The notes beneath the pieces are model-generated. The model was given only the letters and a program-made list of their open reading frames with translations, had not been told where the DNA came from and did no database searches. Of a DNA stretch of 32,825 bases, positions 17,520 to 26,000 are shown in pieces (within the stretch, counting starts at the first letter, position 1; every line of letters starts with the position of its first letter). Source of the stretch: a bacterium (GTDB lineage Bacteria > Bdellovibrionota > Bacteriovoracia > Bacteriovoracales > Bacteriovoracaceae); contig JAUHVL010000033.1 of NCBI GenBank assembly GCA_030425045.1, positions 1 through 32,825 of the forward strand. Direction: 5' to 3'. A program made the translations under genes and the position numbers.

Positions 17520-17723
17520 ATGGTGGTAGTTTCATTAATTATAAGAGCAGCTTTAATTTACCTCGGGTATCTCGTTATCAGAAAAGTCTGGATGGTCTTT
17601 AATAACGATCAGGTTGAGTTAAAAAATAAGCAGCAAAGAAACTCACAAGCAAGGTATCAACAGCAAAATGACAATATTGTCGAAGCAGATTATGAAGTAC
17701 TTAATGAAAAAGAGATTGATTAA
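17520..17723 (+). CDS. Small single-helix membrane protein
   Basis: This 67-residue protein has one membrane helix (about residues 3-24) and a hydrophilic, Gln/Asn-rich tail ending in acidic residues. No family is recognised. The ATG has AAAGG four bases upstream. Its stop overlaps the start of the next gene by one base (TAATG), which supports it being real and coupled to that gene. It is divergent from lysS. Confidence 0.7.
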   Translation: MVVVSLIIRAALIYLGYLVIRKVWMVFNNDQVELKNKQQRNSQARYQQQNDNIVEADYEVLNEKEID

Positions 17724-18118
17724 TGGAAGTTAGTTTAAAACAAATCATTCTTTATGCTAGAGATCCGCAAGTGACGGCAAAGTTTCTAACGGCGCTTTTA
17801 GACTTCGAAGACTATCAATTAGATTCACCTAAGGGTAAGGGGATTGTAATTGATAGTAAGGGATGGTCCTTTTTCATTTTAAAAGCAAAGGCCGAGCATC
17901 TTTTGGCCTTAGAAGAGTCCAGAGATATGGAAGTCAATTTTTCCGTGAGTTCTCGCGAAGTCTTGGATGATCTACTGCATAAATTACAATTTTATCAATA
18001 CCGTAGTGAAGAACATAAAAGTCATGAACCTCCAAAAATGATCAAAGACGATGATCATATCTATTTTAAAGCTATTGACCCTGACGGAAGAAGTTGGGTT
18101 TTTAGCTATTATCAATAG
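17723..18118 (+). CDS. VOC-superfamily (glyoxalase/bleomycin-resistance-like) protein
   Basis: This 131-residue protein has the beta-alpha-beta-beta-beta layout of the vicinal oxygen chelate fold. It opens with LKQIILYARDPQVTAKFLTALLDFEDYQ and closes with IYFKAIDPDGRSWVFSY, which matches the typical final strand of glyoxalase-like proteins. The N-terminal His metal ligand of glyoxalase I is replaced (IILYARD), so the metal site may be incomplete and the substrate is unknown. There is no signal peptide. It is coupled to the small membrane protein by a TAATG overlap. Fold call moderate, function open. Confidence 0.65.
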   Translation: MEVSLKQIILYARDPQVTAKFLTALLDFEDYQLDSPKGKGIVIDSKGWSFFILKAKAEHLLALEESRDMEVNFSVSSREVLDDLLHKLQFYQYRSEEHKSHEPPKMIKDDDHIYFKAIDPDGRSWVFSYYQ

Positions 18119-18196
18119 CGAGCTGCAATATTTTTTAAGATTCTGTGGGCCGCTTAGTAAATTATAAACAAGAGTAAAGCTGTCAGGAATTTTTAG

Positions 18197-18225
18197 TTGT
18201 CATCATTTCTCATGCCTAGTTTAAT
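18197..18225 (+). promoter_or_regulatory. Putative sigma-70-type promoter of the trypsin-like protease gene
   Basis: TTGTCA (18197-18202) and TTTAAT (18220-18225) are separated by 17 bases; each matches five of six consensus bases. The expected start near 18232 leaves a leader of about 34 bases before the ATG at 18266. This is a sequence match only. Confidence 0.4.
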
Positions 18226-18265
18226 TTTAAGGCACAACAAACAGATGACAGACAAGGGATAGTTG

Positions 18266-19147
18266 ATGCATAGCAAATTAGGATTGCTTCTTATTTTTAT
18301 CATTCTCTGCGCTCCCACGAAGGGAATAGAAAAAGTTATCTACGGATCGGATGACAGACTTGAGCTTTACGAAATCCAAAATGAAAATTTAAAAGTTTTG
18401 GCCAAAGCAACTGCTGCGAAGATTCGTAATACTTTACTTGATGACCTCGGTGACGAGTTCATGGTCAAGGGCCCAAGTTTGGAAATCAAACATAACCTTT
18501 GTCCTTCTGAGCCCTACGCCGAGCAACCGGCAACTGCCGATTGCTCTGGCTTTTTAGTCGCTCCCAATCTTCTCGTTACGGCCGGTCATTGTATGCAACA
18601 AAGCTGGAAAGGCGTTTACCCAGACTGTGGTCGTTATCAATGGGCCTTTGACTACAAAGCTGATCATTACGGCCAAACTGATTTCAAAGTAAAAAAAGAA
18701 AACGTTTATAGCTGTAAAAGAGTCGTGGCCCAAAAGCTTGATAAGGTCACCAACCTCGATTACGCCATCATTGAGCTTGATCGACCTGTGTACGATAGAA
18801 AACCTTTGAAGTTTAGAAACTCTGGAAAGATTGCTGATGACCAAGAGCTTTTTGTAATCGGTTACCCCTCTGGTTTACCTGCTAAAATCTCTGCTAATGC
18901 TAAGGTAAGAACTAATCACAACTCATATTACTTCTCTACAAACCTAGATTCGTTTGAAGGAAATTCTGGAGCACCAGTTTTTAATTCAAAGTCTGGAGAG
19001 GTTGAAGGGATTCTTGTAAGAGGAGAGACTGACTTTATTCGTCGATCAGATGAATGGTGTAAAGTATCTTATCGCTGTTCTGATCTTGGCTGTAAGGGTG
19101 AAGATGTGACGAGAATTACATCAATTCCCGAGTTAAAAAGTCTCTAG
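18266..19147 (+). CDS. Secreted trypsin-like serine protease
   Basis: This is a chymotrypsin-fold (S1, V8/glutamyl-endopeptidase-like) protease. The triad is visible: H108 in TAGHC, D165 in LDYAIIELDRP and S234 in EGNSGAPVF. A signal peptide covers about residues 1-20. A stretch of about 60 residues before the protease domain looks like a short propeptide. Ten cysteines lie in the mature part, including five near the C-terminus (265-276), so disulfides are likely after export. I start at ATG 18266, with AAGGG seven bases upstream, rather than a TTG one codon earlier. It stands alone before the subtilisin gene, 66 bases away. A role in digesting protein outside the cell is inference. Confidence 0.9.
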   Translation: MHSKLGLLLIFIILCAPTKGIEKVIYGSDDRLELYEIQNENLKVLAKATAAKIRNTLLDDLGDEFMVKGPSLEIKHNLCPSEPYAEQPATADCSGFLVAPNLLVTAGHCMQQSWKGVYPDCGRYQWAFDYKADHYGQTDFKVKKENVYSCKRVVAQKLDKVTNLDYAIIELDRPVYDRKPLKFRNSGKIADDQELFVIGYPSGLPAKISANAKVRTNHNSYYFSTNLDSFEGNSGAPVFNSKSGEVEGILVRGETDFIRRSDEWCKVSYRCSDLGCKGEDVTRITSIPELKSL

Positions 19148-19213
19148 TTGTTCATTTATTCATGTTGTAGGAAAAATTTGCCGATAAATCCTTGAATCAT
19201 ACAAGGAAGATTT

Positions 19214-20725
19214 ATGGCAAAACGGTTGTTGCTTCTCTACTTACTCATTTCTGTTTCTGTGAACGCTCAAAAGTCATATATCGTTTATTATAATGAACAA
19301 AATACTTCAGGAAAGCATCTCTCTTTAAACTCAAGTGAAACTGAAAAATTAATTGTAGATGTCAATGAGCACGAAGTTGACGAGTTCTTGGCCGATATGG
19401 ATCAAGATAATCGAGTCTTATTCGTAGAAGAAAATGTGATGATGCATATCACTTGGGAACCGGGTGAATTAGATGCAGATAATGAAGACACTTATTATTA
19501 TGAACAATGGGCCTTAAAAGACGAGTATAACGGTATTAGGATGCCAGAGGCTTGGGATCAATCTCAAGGTGAAGATATCGTTGTGGCAGTTCTCGATACT
19601 GGAATTCTTCCTACTATAGACGATTTTTATCATGTACTTGATGGTGCTGACCTTATCACAAGAACAAGTATTGCAAACGATGGCGATGGACGAGACCTCG
19701 ATCCAAGTGATCCCGGTGATTGGCATACACCAAATGAGTTTCCTACTTGTGGTAGAAGATATGTGAACTCAAGTTGGCATGGATCTCATGTCGCAGGCAT
19801 TATTGGCGCTAAAGGAAATAATGCGAAAGGTATTATTGGTGTCGCCCCAAAAGTTTCCATTTTGCCTGTTCGGGTACTTGGTAAATGTGGGGGAGAGTTA
19901 GCTGATATTGCTGATGGTATTCGTTGGGCCGTCGGTGGAAAAGTCGATGGACTGCCCATAAACCCAAACCCTGCAAATGTTATTAATATGAGTTTAGGGG
20001 CCGCAGGGGAATGTAGTTATACCATTCAACAAGCAATAAATTTTGCGAAATCAAAAGGTGCAGTAGTTGTCGTGAGTAGTGGCAATAGTGATTATAATCT
20101 CGATCAGAGGCCATTCAATCCTGCAAGCTGTTTTGGGATTATTAATACGGGAGCATCAGATCAATGGGCATCACGATCTCATTACAGTAATTATGGTGAA
20201 CAGATTGATGTGATGGCACCAGGTGGGTCAGGAAGATATGGTAAAGGTGTGATCAGTTTTTCAAATAATGGAAGAACAACTCCAAATGTTAATACTGTAG
20301 AAGAGAAAAGTGGTACATCTATGGCCGCTCCCCATGTAAGTGGTGTCGCTGCCCTTATCTTAAGTTTAAACCCAGGGCTTTATCCTGATCAGGTTGAACA
20401 GATTTTAAAAGATTCGTCAGACCCCATCGTTGGTAAAGGAACGGGTAGTGGTTTAATTAATGTTCCTGAAGCCCTTAGAATTGCGGGTGAAACAACACCA
20501 GATCCTTCTTTTAAATCGATAGAAAAAGATGCGGCTCCAAACACTTATCAGCCTTATACCAGTTTTTTAAACCGCACCGGAGATGAAGCTGGTGGAGGTA
20601 GTTGTGGTACAATCGATTTAAATAATGATGGTGGTGGCCCAGGCCCAGGTGGAAAAAATGGATTCTTTCTTACGATCCTTATGGGACTCGTTATGTCTCG
20701 TTTCTTTAAAAAATACTCTCTATAG
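19214..20725 (+). CDS. Secreted subtilisin-family (S8) protease with a C-terminal sorting-like tail
   Basis: The signal peptide (1-18, cleavage after VNA) is followed by an I9-like propeptide (about 20-80). The peptidase domain has D128 (VAVLDTGI), H189 (HGSHVAGI), oxyanion N291 (SSGNSDY) and S369 (GTSMAAPHVSG), so the catalytic site is complete. After the domain comes a linker, then a Gly-rich patch with one cysteine (GGGSCGTI, Cys464), a Gly/Pro stretch, a hydrophobic helix (about 483-494) and a basic end (RFFKKYSL). That order resembles tripartite C-terminal sorting signals that lead to anchoring or processing at the envelope. AAGGAAG precedes the ATG. The last 68 bases also encode the start of the next gene. 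Confidence 0.93.
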   Translation: MAKRLLLLYLLISVSVNAQKSYIVYYNEQNTSGKHLSLNSSETEKLIVDVNEHEVDEFLADMDQDNRVLFVEENVMMHITWEPGELDADNEDTYYYEQWALKDEYNGIRMPEAWDQSQGEDIVVAVLDTGILPTIDDFYHVLDGADLITRTSIANDGDGRDLDPSDPGDWHTPNEFPTCGRRYVNSSWHGSHVAGIIGAKGNNAKGIIGVAPKVSILPVRVLGKCGGELADIADGIRWAVGGKVDGLPINPNPANVINMSLGAAGECSYTIQQAINFAKSKGAVVVVSSGNSDYNLDQRPFNPASCFGIINTGASDQWASRSHYSNYGEQIDVMAPGGSGRYGKGVISFSNNGRTTPNVNTVEEKSGTSMAAPHVSGVAALILSLNPGLYPDQVEQILKDSSDPIVGKGTGSGLINVPEALRIAGETTPDPSFKSIEKDAAPNTYQPYTSFLNRTGDEAGGGSCGTIDLNNDGGGPGPGGKNGFFLTILMGLVMSRFFKKYSL

Positions 20726-21869
20726 CATTTGTATTTTTTTATTATGTTTCAACGCTTTTTCATTTGAGTGGGGTTTATCCTATGCCGAATCTCGCCAGCA
20801 ATTCTTAAAAAGAGCAGACTCTCAAGTAAAGTTTTATGAAGATGCCATTATTGATTCGATTGCATTAAATGATAAAAATGATCTTTTTATTGACTACCTC
20901 TATATCCCAGCAAGAAAAACTCATCAGAAGCTATGGGTTATAAGCGCAGGTGTACATGGAATAGAGTCTTTTGTTGGAAGCTCTATTATTAACTGGTTAC
21001 TCTATGAAAAGATAGAAGATATGGTAAGTGATGATGTTGGCATTGTTTTAATTCATTCACTAAATCCTTATGGTTATTCTAACTTAAGGAGAGTGAATGA
21101 AAATAATGTGGATCTCAATCGAAACTTTATTTTAGATTTTAATAAATTTAAAAATCCAAATCTCGATTATGCTAACTTTGATAATTTTTTAAACCCCAAA
21201 GAACCCGTGAGGCATTCCTTATTATCAAAAATGACCTTTTGGATGAGAGCGGCTTTTAATGTTTTACGCTATGGAATGGATAAGTTAAGGGAGTCAATTG
21301 TTGGCGGTCAGTATAGTCATAAAAAAGGAATTTTTTATGGAGGTAATAAAAAAGAGAAAAGCACGCTCATTTTTGATCAAATAACATCACCAATTGTTTC
21401 AAAGTATCAAACGATCTTTCATATTGATCTTCATACGGGGTATGGAAAAAGAGGTAAACTTCATTTTTATGGCATGAGTAACTATAAAAGTGACACTTTA
21501 GAAAAGCTTAATGAGTTGTTTCGTGGATTTAACATTGATAGAGGAAGTGATAAAGACTTTTATCGTGTCCATGGAGATATTACGAGCTTTTTCATGCTGA
21601 AGTACCCAGATAAACTTGTGGTGCCCATGACGTTTGAGTATGGAACATTGGATTCACAGACAATACTAGGAAGTATGGAAAGCCTGTATCGAATAAAAAG
21701 AGAAAATCAATTTTTTCACTATGGCTCCCTTGGAGATAAAAATACAAGTCTTATTAAAAAAGACTTTGTTGAGATGTTTAATCCAAGTGATCAAAAGTGG
21801 AAATTAAAAGTTGAAAAAAGCACTGTTGATACATTTCAGGTTTTAATACCAAGATTTATGAACATATAA
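20658..21869 (+). CDS. DUF2817 / M14-like zinc carboxypeptidase-type protein
   Basis: Zinc-site motifs of the M14-related DUF2817 family are present: H100-GI-E103 (SAGVHGIESFVGS), H259 in HIDLHTGYG, and the presumed catalytic E327 in MTFEYGT. NPYGYSNLRRVNENNVDLN supplies the substrate-binding arginines and asparagines. A signal peptide is likely (hydrophobic about 20-34, end near AFS). I start at ATG 20658, with AGGTGGA just upstream; this overlaps the subtilisin gene by 68 bases in another frame. An ATG at 20625 is also possible but gives a poor leader. The pair of genes is probably co-transcribed and co-secreted. The substrate is unknown; a peptide or peptidoglycan fragment is plausible. 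Confidence 0.85.
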   Translation: MDSFLRSLWDSLCLVSLKNTLYSICIFLLCFNAFSFEWGLSYAESRQQFLKRADSQVKFYEDAIIDSIALNDKNDLFIDYLYIPARKTHQKLWVISAGVHGIESFVGSSIINWLLYEKIEDMVSDDVGIVLIHSLNPYGYSNLRRVNENNVDLNRNFILDFNKFKNPNLDYANFDNFLNPKEPVRHSLLSKMTFWMRAAFNVLRYGMDKLRESIVGGQYSHKKGIFYGGNKKEKSTLIFDQITSPIVSKYQTIFHIDLHTGYGKRGKLHFYGMSNYKSDTLEKLNELFRGFNIDRGSDKDFYRVHGDITSFFMLKYPDKLVVPMTFEYGTLDSQTILGSMESLYRIKRENQFFHYGSLGDKNTSLIKKDFVEMFNPSDQKWKLKVEKSTVDTFQVLIPRFMNI

Positions 21870-21880
21870 AAAATAAACTG

Positions 21881-22102
21881 ATCCCCTTAATTGGAGATAA
21901 GTTTTCGACGTAAACTAGTAATATTTATTAAGTTCCAAATATTAACAAAAAATAAATTATAACTTCCATGTTTTGCGATAACCAATATCGGGTCATGCTG
22001 CCCCGACCCTTCTGGCAAATATTGGTCATCTCTTATTTTTAAAAAGGGGATGTTTAAAACTTGCCCACGTAGTGGGTGCGACCACGACGGGAGCATTTTA
22101 AA
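21881..22102. ncRNA. Putative structured RNA element, family not recognised
   Basis: Several arms pair well. (a) An outer stem joins 21881-21901 and 22032-22051: ATCCCCTT with AAGGGGAT, then TTGGAGATAAG with CTTATTTTTAA, including three G-U pairs on the plus strand. (b) Inside it, GAT-A-ACCAATAT (21977-21988) pairs with ATATTGGT-C-ATC (22019-22030); within that, GGGTC (21990-21994) pairs with GACCC (22005-22009) around a ten-base loop. (c) On the 3' side, TTTAAAA (22053-22059) pairs with TTTTAAA (22096-22102) and encloses CCCAC-GTA-GTGGG (22064-22076). The local base composition is richer in G+C than its surroundings. A plus-strand transcript would end at the 22194-22226 terminator. Strand is unsure: wobble pairs favour plus in (a) but minus in (b). 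It could be a small RNA, a 3' UTR structure or a mobile-element remnant. Confidence 0.4.
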
Positions 22103-22193
22103 TGTCTAAAAACAGGGAAGTTTTTATAGGACTTTCAAGAATAGATTAAATTTCAAAAATAAAACATATCCATTTAAGCAAATCAGTTTGTAT

Positions 22194-22226
22194 AAAAAAA
22201 GCCTCTAATATAGAGGCTTTTCTTTT
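22194..22226. terminator. Bidirectional Rho-independent terminator
   Basis: AAAAGCCTCTA and TAGAGGCTTTT form an 11-base-pair stem around an ATA loop. Runs of T follow on both strands (TTTTCTTTT on plus, TTTTTTT on minus). It would end nrdBA transcription on the minus strand, 20 bases after the nrdA stop, and any transcript crossing the intergenic region on the plus strand. Confidence 0.88.
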
Positions 22227-22245
22227 GAGAGTTTTTTAAATTTTC

Positions 22246-24648
22246 TTAAGAGCCACACATGACACAATCATCTGGATTTTCGATTGAGCAAACCATTGCT
22301 GCTCGTTCTTGTTCTTCGGCTGAAGAAAATTGTGCTGTTTGATCTAGAGTTTCACTTCTTTTATTGGTTTCAGGAGAGTCGTTTTTAACAGTAAACTGAA
22401 CGGCATTAACTGCGGCCCTACTTCTTAAGTAGTACATTCCTGTTTTAAGACCATTTTTCCAAGCATAGAAATGCATGGAAGAGAGCTTTCCAAAGTTTGG
22501 AGACTCCATATGAACGTTCATTGACTGACCTTGATCAATATAAGGAGCTCTTGCGACGGCCATATCGATCACAGAACGTTGCTTTATTTCCCAAACTGTT
22601 TTGTAGAGTTCTTTCAGCTCTTCTGGAATGCGGTCTATGTTTTGAACAGAACCATTTTGTGCAATGATTTCGTTTCTCAATTGATCATTCCACAGTCCAG
22701 CATCGATTAGGTCTTGAACAAGATATCTATTCACGACGGCAAATTCACCTGAAAGCACTCTTCTTACATAAATATTTGAAGTAATAGGCTCGAAACACTC
22801 ATTATTTCCTAGAATTTGTGAGGTCGAAGCCGTTGGCATTGGGGCAACAAGCAGAGAATTTCTAATTCCAACTTCTGCGACTTCTTTTTTCAAGGCGGCC
22901 CAGTCCCAACGTCCACTATCAGGAGTAACTCCCCAGAGGTCAAATTGAAATTGACCTTGAGAAACTGGAGAACCTTCATAAGTTTCATAAGGTCCTTCAG
23001 CAATGGCCGCATCTTTAGAAGCTGTCATCGCCGCAAAATAAATTGTTTCAAAAATATCTTTGTTTAATTTAAGTGCTTGCTCTGATTCAAAAGGGTACCT
23101 CATTAAAAAGAATGTATCAGCAAGACCTTGTACACCGAGACCAATAGGCCGATGTCGCATATTTGATTTCTTGGCTTCCGGTACAGGGTAGTAGTTGATA
23201 TCGATAATTCGATTGAGGTTCATGGTCATACGATAAACGGTATCGTAAAGCTTTTGATGCTCGTACTCTTTAGTTTCAGTGTTAACGAATTTATTTAAGG
23301 CAACGGAAGCAAGGTTACAAACAGCAACTTCATCAGGTGCTGTATATTCCATAATCTCGGTACAAAGATTTGATGATTTAATCGTTCCTAGGTTCTTTTG
23401 ATTTGACTTCTCGTTTGCTGCATCTTTGTAGAGCATATAAGGAGAGCCCGTTTCAATTTGTGATTCTAAAACTTCAAACCATAAGTCTTGAGCACGGATA
23501 GTCTTTTTTGCTTTTCCAGCTTCCTCGTATTTTGTGTAAAGCTTTTCGAATTCAGCACCATAAGTGTCGGCGAGTCCGGGGCATTCGTGTGGGCAAAAGA
23601 GTGACCACATACCGTCGGCTTCAACTCGTTTCATAAATAAGTCTGGAATCCAAAGAGCATAAAAAAGATCTCTAGCACGGGCCTCATCTTTACCGGTATT
23701 TTTCTTTAGTTCTAAAAATTCATGGATATCGGCATGCCAAGGTTCTAGGTAAATAGCAAAAGAGCCCTTTCTTTTGCCACCACCTTGGTCAATATATCTG
23801 GCCGTATCATTAAATACTTTTAACATGGGAACAATTCCGTTAGATGTTCCGTTTGTTCCTTTGATAAAAGAGCCTTTCGCTCTAATATTGTGAATAGAAA
23901 GCCCAATACCTCCAGCAGTTTGAGAGATGAGAGCTGTTTGTTTTAACGTATCGTAAATTCCATCAACACTATCATCTTGCATTGTGAGAAGGAAACAGCT
24001 TGAAAGCTGAGGCTTATTGGTTCCACTATTAAAAAGAGTTGGTGATGCATGAGTGAAAAACTTTTGCGACATGAGGTTATAAGTTTCAATGGCCGCATCA
24101 ATATTGTTGGTGTGGATACCGACTGAAACTCTCATGAGCATTTGGCCTGGACGCTCAACAATCTTGCCATCAACTTTTAAAAGGTAAGATCTCTCGAGAG
24201 TTTTTAGACCAAAGTAATCGTATGAAAAATCTCTTTTGTCGACAATCGCCTTGTCTAGTCTTTCGGCATTGGCCATGACTGTTTCATATAGCTCGTCAGA
24301 AACAAGAGGTGATTTTTCACCCGTAGCTGGATTGACGTAATGATAAAGAGTTTTAATGACTTCAGAAAAACAACCTTTGGTTTCCTTATGAAGATTGGAA
24401 ACAGCAATTTTTCCTGCCAGTTTGTTATAGTCTGGATGTTGAGTCGCTAAGTAAGCAGCAGTCTCAGCGGCCAGTTGGTCGAGCTCTCTTGTGGTAATTC
24501 CATCATAGATTCCATTAATTACCTTTTGGGCAATAATTGAAGAGTCGACAAATTCACTGTTTAGGCCTTTGGCCAGTGTTGAAATTCTTTCAGTAATCTT
24601 ATCAAATTTTATGGGCTCTTTTTCGCCACTTCGTGTGTGTACGTACAT
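22246..24648 (-). CDS. nrdA: Class Ia ribonucleotide reductase, large subunit (eukaryote-like)
   Basis: This catalytic subunit reduces ribonucleoside diphosphates to deoxy forms. An N-terminal ATP-cone (about 1-90) gives overall activity control. Active-site residues are C218 (SSCFLL), N427-C429-E431 (NLCTEI) and C444 (VAVCNLAS), the same residue numbers I recall for human RRM1. The radical-transfer tyrosines are in MYYLRSRAA, and the C-terminal CVMC (795, 798) is the redox shuttle pair. At 800 residues it is colinear with eukaryotic R1, unlike E. coli NrdA (761). The ATG has GGAG eight bases upstream inside the end of nrdB, and the genes are two bases apart, so translation is probably coupled. 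Confidence 0.96.
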   Translation of the reverse strand: MYVHTRSGEKEPIKFDKITERISTLAKGLNSEFVDSSIIAQKVINGIYDGITTRELDQLAAETAAYLATQHPDYNKLAGKIAVSNLHKETKGCFSEVIKTLYHYVNPATGEKSPLVSDELYETVMANAERLDKAIVDKRDFSYDYFGLKTLERSYLLKVDGKIVERPGQMLMRVSVGIHTNNIDAAIETYNLMSQKFFTHASPTLFNSGTNKPQLSSCFLLTMQDDSVDGIYDTLKQTALISQTAGGIGLSIHNIRAKGSFIKGTNGTSNGIVPMLKVFNDTARYIDQGGGKRKGSFAIYLEPWHADIHEFLELKKNTGKDEARARDLFYALWIPDLFMKRVEADGMWSLFCPHECPGLADTYGAEFEKLYTKYEEAGKAKKTIRAQDLWFEVLESQIETGSPYMLYKDAANEKSNQKNLGTIKSSNLCTEIMEYTAPDEVAVCNLASVALNKFVNTETKEYEHQKLYDTVYRMTMNLNRIIDINYYPVPEAKKSNMRHRPIGLGVQGLADTFFLMRYPFESEQALKLNKDIFETIYFAAMTASKDAAIAEGPYETYEGSPVSQGQFQFDLWGVTPDSGRWDWAALKKEVAEVGIRNSLLVAPMPTASTSQILGNNECFEPITSNIYVRRVLSGEFAVVNRYLVQDLIDAGLWNDQLRNEIIAQNGSVQNIDRIPEELKELYKTVWEIKQRSVIDMAVARAPYIDQGQSMNVHMESPNFGKLSSMHFYAWKNGLKTGMYYLRSRAAVNAVQFTVKNDSPETNKRSETLDQTAQFSSAEEQERAAMVCSIENPDDCVMCGS

Positions 24649-24650
24649 AC

Positions 24651-25619
24651 TTAAAACTCCGCGTCTAAAGTAAATGTTTGATCAGACTTTTCAGTCATGA
24701 TTCCTGGTCTTTGATATTCAGATACTCTTTTTTCAAAAAAGTTAGTTTTTCCTTCAAGAGAAATCAGCTCCATCCAGTCAAAAGGATTATTTGTATTATA
24801 GACTTTTGGACAACCTAGATAAGATAGCCAGTGGTCAGCAACAAATTCGATATATTCTTTCATCATGTCTGCATTCATCCCGATAAGTGAAACGGGTAGA
24901 GCTTCTGAAATGAATTCTTTTTCTATTTCTACGGCCTCAGTGATGATGCTGGTGATTGTTTCAAGTGACGCTTTTTCATCTTTTTGTAACATTGAATGAA
25001 TAAGACAAGCGAATTCACAATGAAGACCTTCGTCACGGCTAATAAACTCGTTTGAGGTACAAAGACCTGGCATGAGTCCTCTTTTCTTTAACCAGAAAAT
25101 GGCACAAAAAGAACCAGAAAAGAAAATCCCTTCTACCGCGGCAAAAGCAACCAGTCGTTCAGCAAATGAACGGTCACTATTGATCCATTTCATGGCCCAA
25201 TTAGCTTTTTTGGTAACAGGGGCTAGAGTAGAGACGGCATTAAAGAGACGGTCTTTTTCTTTTGCGTCTTTGACATAAGTATCAATGAGTAAACTATAGG
25301 TTTCACTGTGGATATTTTCCATCGCGATTTGAAAACCATAAAAACATCTGGCCTCAGGAATTTGAACTTCGTTATAAAAACGAAGAGCAAGGTTTTCATT
25401 AACGATTCCATCACTTGCCGCGAAAAATGCGAGCACATGTTTAATGAAATGTTTTTCATCGTTATTAAGTTTTTCCCAGTCAGTGAGATCTGGCATTAAA
25501 TCGATCTCTTCAGCTGTCCAGAATACGGCCATATGTTTTTTGTACATTTCCCAAACTTCGTGATGTTTAATGGGAAAAATGACAAATCGTTGATCATTAG
25601 GTGCAAGTATTGAATCCAC
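24651..25619 (-). CDS. nrdB: Class Ia ribonucleotide reductase, small subunit
   Basis: This is the R2 subunit, which carries the di-iron centre and tyrosyl radical for NrdA. Ligands visible are D70 ([13 protein letters not shown]), E101 and H104 ([10 protein letters not shown]), E in [11 protein letters not shown] and E/H in RDEGLHCEF. The radical tyrosine Y108 is present, so this is a normal tyrosyl-radical type. The C-terminal tail FTLDAEF matches the conserved peptide that docks on R1. I start at GTG 25619, which has AGGAG at a seven-base spacing; a TTG directly before it would be only four bases away. The product is 322 residues. It is the first gene of nrdBA, with a palindrome in the promoter region. 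Confidence 0.95.
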   Translation of the reverse strand: MDSILAPNDQRFVIFPIKHHEVWEMYKKHMAVFWTAEEIDLMPDLTDWEKLNNDEKHFIKHVLAFFAASDGIVNENLALRFYNEVQIPEARCFYGFQIAMENIHSETYSLLIDTYVKDAKEKDRLFNAVSTLAPVTKKANWAMKWINSDRSFAERLVAFAAVEGIFFSGSFCAIFWLKKRGLMPGLCTSNEFISRDEGLHCEFACLIHSMLQKDEKASLETITSIITEAVEIEKEFISEALPVSLIGMNADMMKEYIEFVADHWLSYLGCPKVYNTNNPFDWMELISLEGKTNFFEKRVSEYQRPGIMTEKSDQTFTLDAEF

Positions 25620-26000
25620 CAAGCTTCTCCTGATAAAATTGGTTAAAAAAATCCCTCTACAACCAAGTTGTATAAAAAATAATGTTATTTTTTTGGTAAC
25701 TTTCTCTGATTTTTAACCGAAACTATCGGCCCTTGTGTGTTGGTGCAGAAAAAGTCCAAAGATTGTTGTCTCTAAAGAAAATTGTAACAAGGAATTTGAA
25801 AGTTCGATAGTCTTTTTTCTGATGAATTTAGTTTATGGTGTGTCAAAAATAAAAATGTTTTCATCAATCTTCTAACAAGTTCTAACAAAAAAAGTGTGAG
25901 AAAACTTCAATTAAAACTTATCACTTCTATTAGTTTTTCTTTTTCCTCATCTTTTAAATTTAACGAAAGCAAGAACAAATGAACCTTTTGAAGGTTTAGG
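25620..26000. other. Intergenic region upstream of nrdB, no gene found
   Basis: These 381 bases lie between the nrdB start and the recombinase stop. They hold the nrdB leader and promoter area with a palindrome (25658-25672). A longer inverted pair, GGTTAAAAA (25641-25649) and TTTTTAACC (25710-25718), flanks it. A ten-base tandem repeat, TTCTAACAA at 25870 and 25880, is also present. A weak hairpin (AACCTT and AAGGTT) near 25982-25996 follows the recombinase stop but lacks a T run. No coding sequence is supported. Confidence 0.5.
25658..25672. promoter_or_regulatory. Palindrome TACAAC-CAA-GTTGTA upstream of nrdB
   Basis: Perfect six-base arms with a three-base centre lie about 39 bases before the nrdB GTG. 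On the minus strand the arm overlaps a possible -10 box (TATACA). This is the size and place of a repressor operator. It does not match the NrdR box (16 bases, ACACWATATATWGTGT type), so a different regulator is implied if it is functional. Confidence 0.4.

Larger units (their letters stand above)
21870..22245. other. Intergenic region with structured, non-coding sequence
   Basis: This 376-base stretch lies between the ends of the DUF2817 gene and nrdA. No convincing coding sequence was found: the one minus-strand reading (21887-22096) lacks a ribosome site and has atypical codons. It holds a block of paired elements (about 21881-22102, listed separately), an AT-rich spacer, and a bidirectional terminator at 22194-22226. 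Confidence 0.6.

Noticed and set aside
18554-18844. 96-codon minus-strand reading inside the trypsin-like gene
   Set aside because: It lies wholly within a gene whose catalytic triad is intact, and it has no features of its own.
21990-22030. Resemblance to signal recognition particle RNA (GAAGG and GCAGC on the minus strand)
   Set aside because: The order and spacing of the conserved apical loop do not fit.
22072-22085. GTGCGAC resembling a group II intron 5' end
   Set aside because: Only seven bases match, with no domain V, no reverse transcriptase and no 3' end.
21887-22096. Minus-strand reading of 69 codons in the nrdA-DUF2817 gap
   Set aside because: It has no ribosome site and codon use unlike the neighbours, and it coincides with the paired elements that explain the sequence better as non-coding.
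25658-25672. NrdR box
   Set aside because: The palindrome does not match the NrdR consensus and is not paired with a second box at the usual distance.
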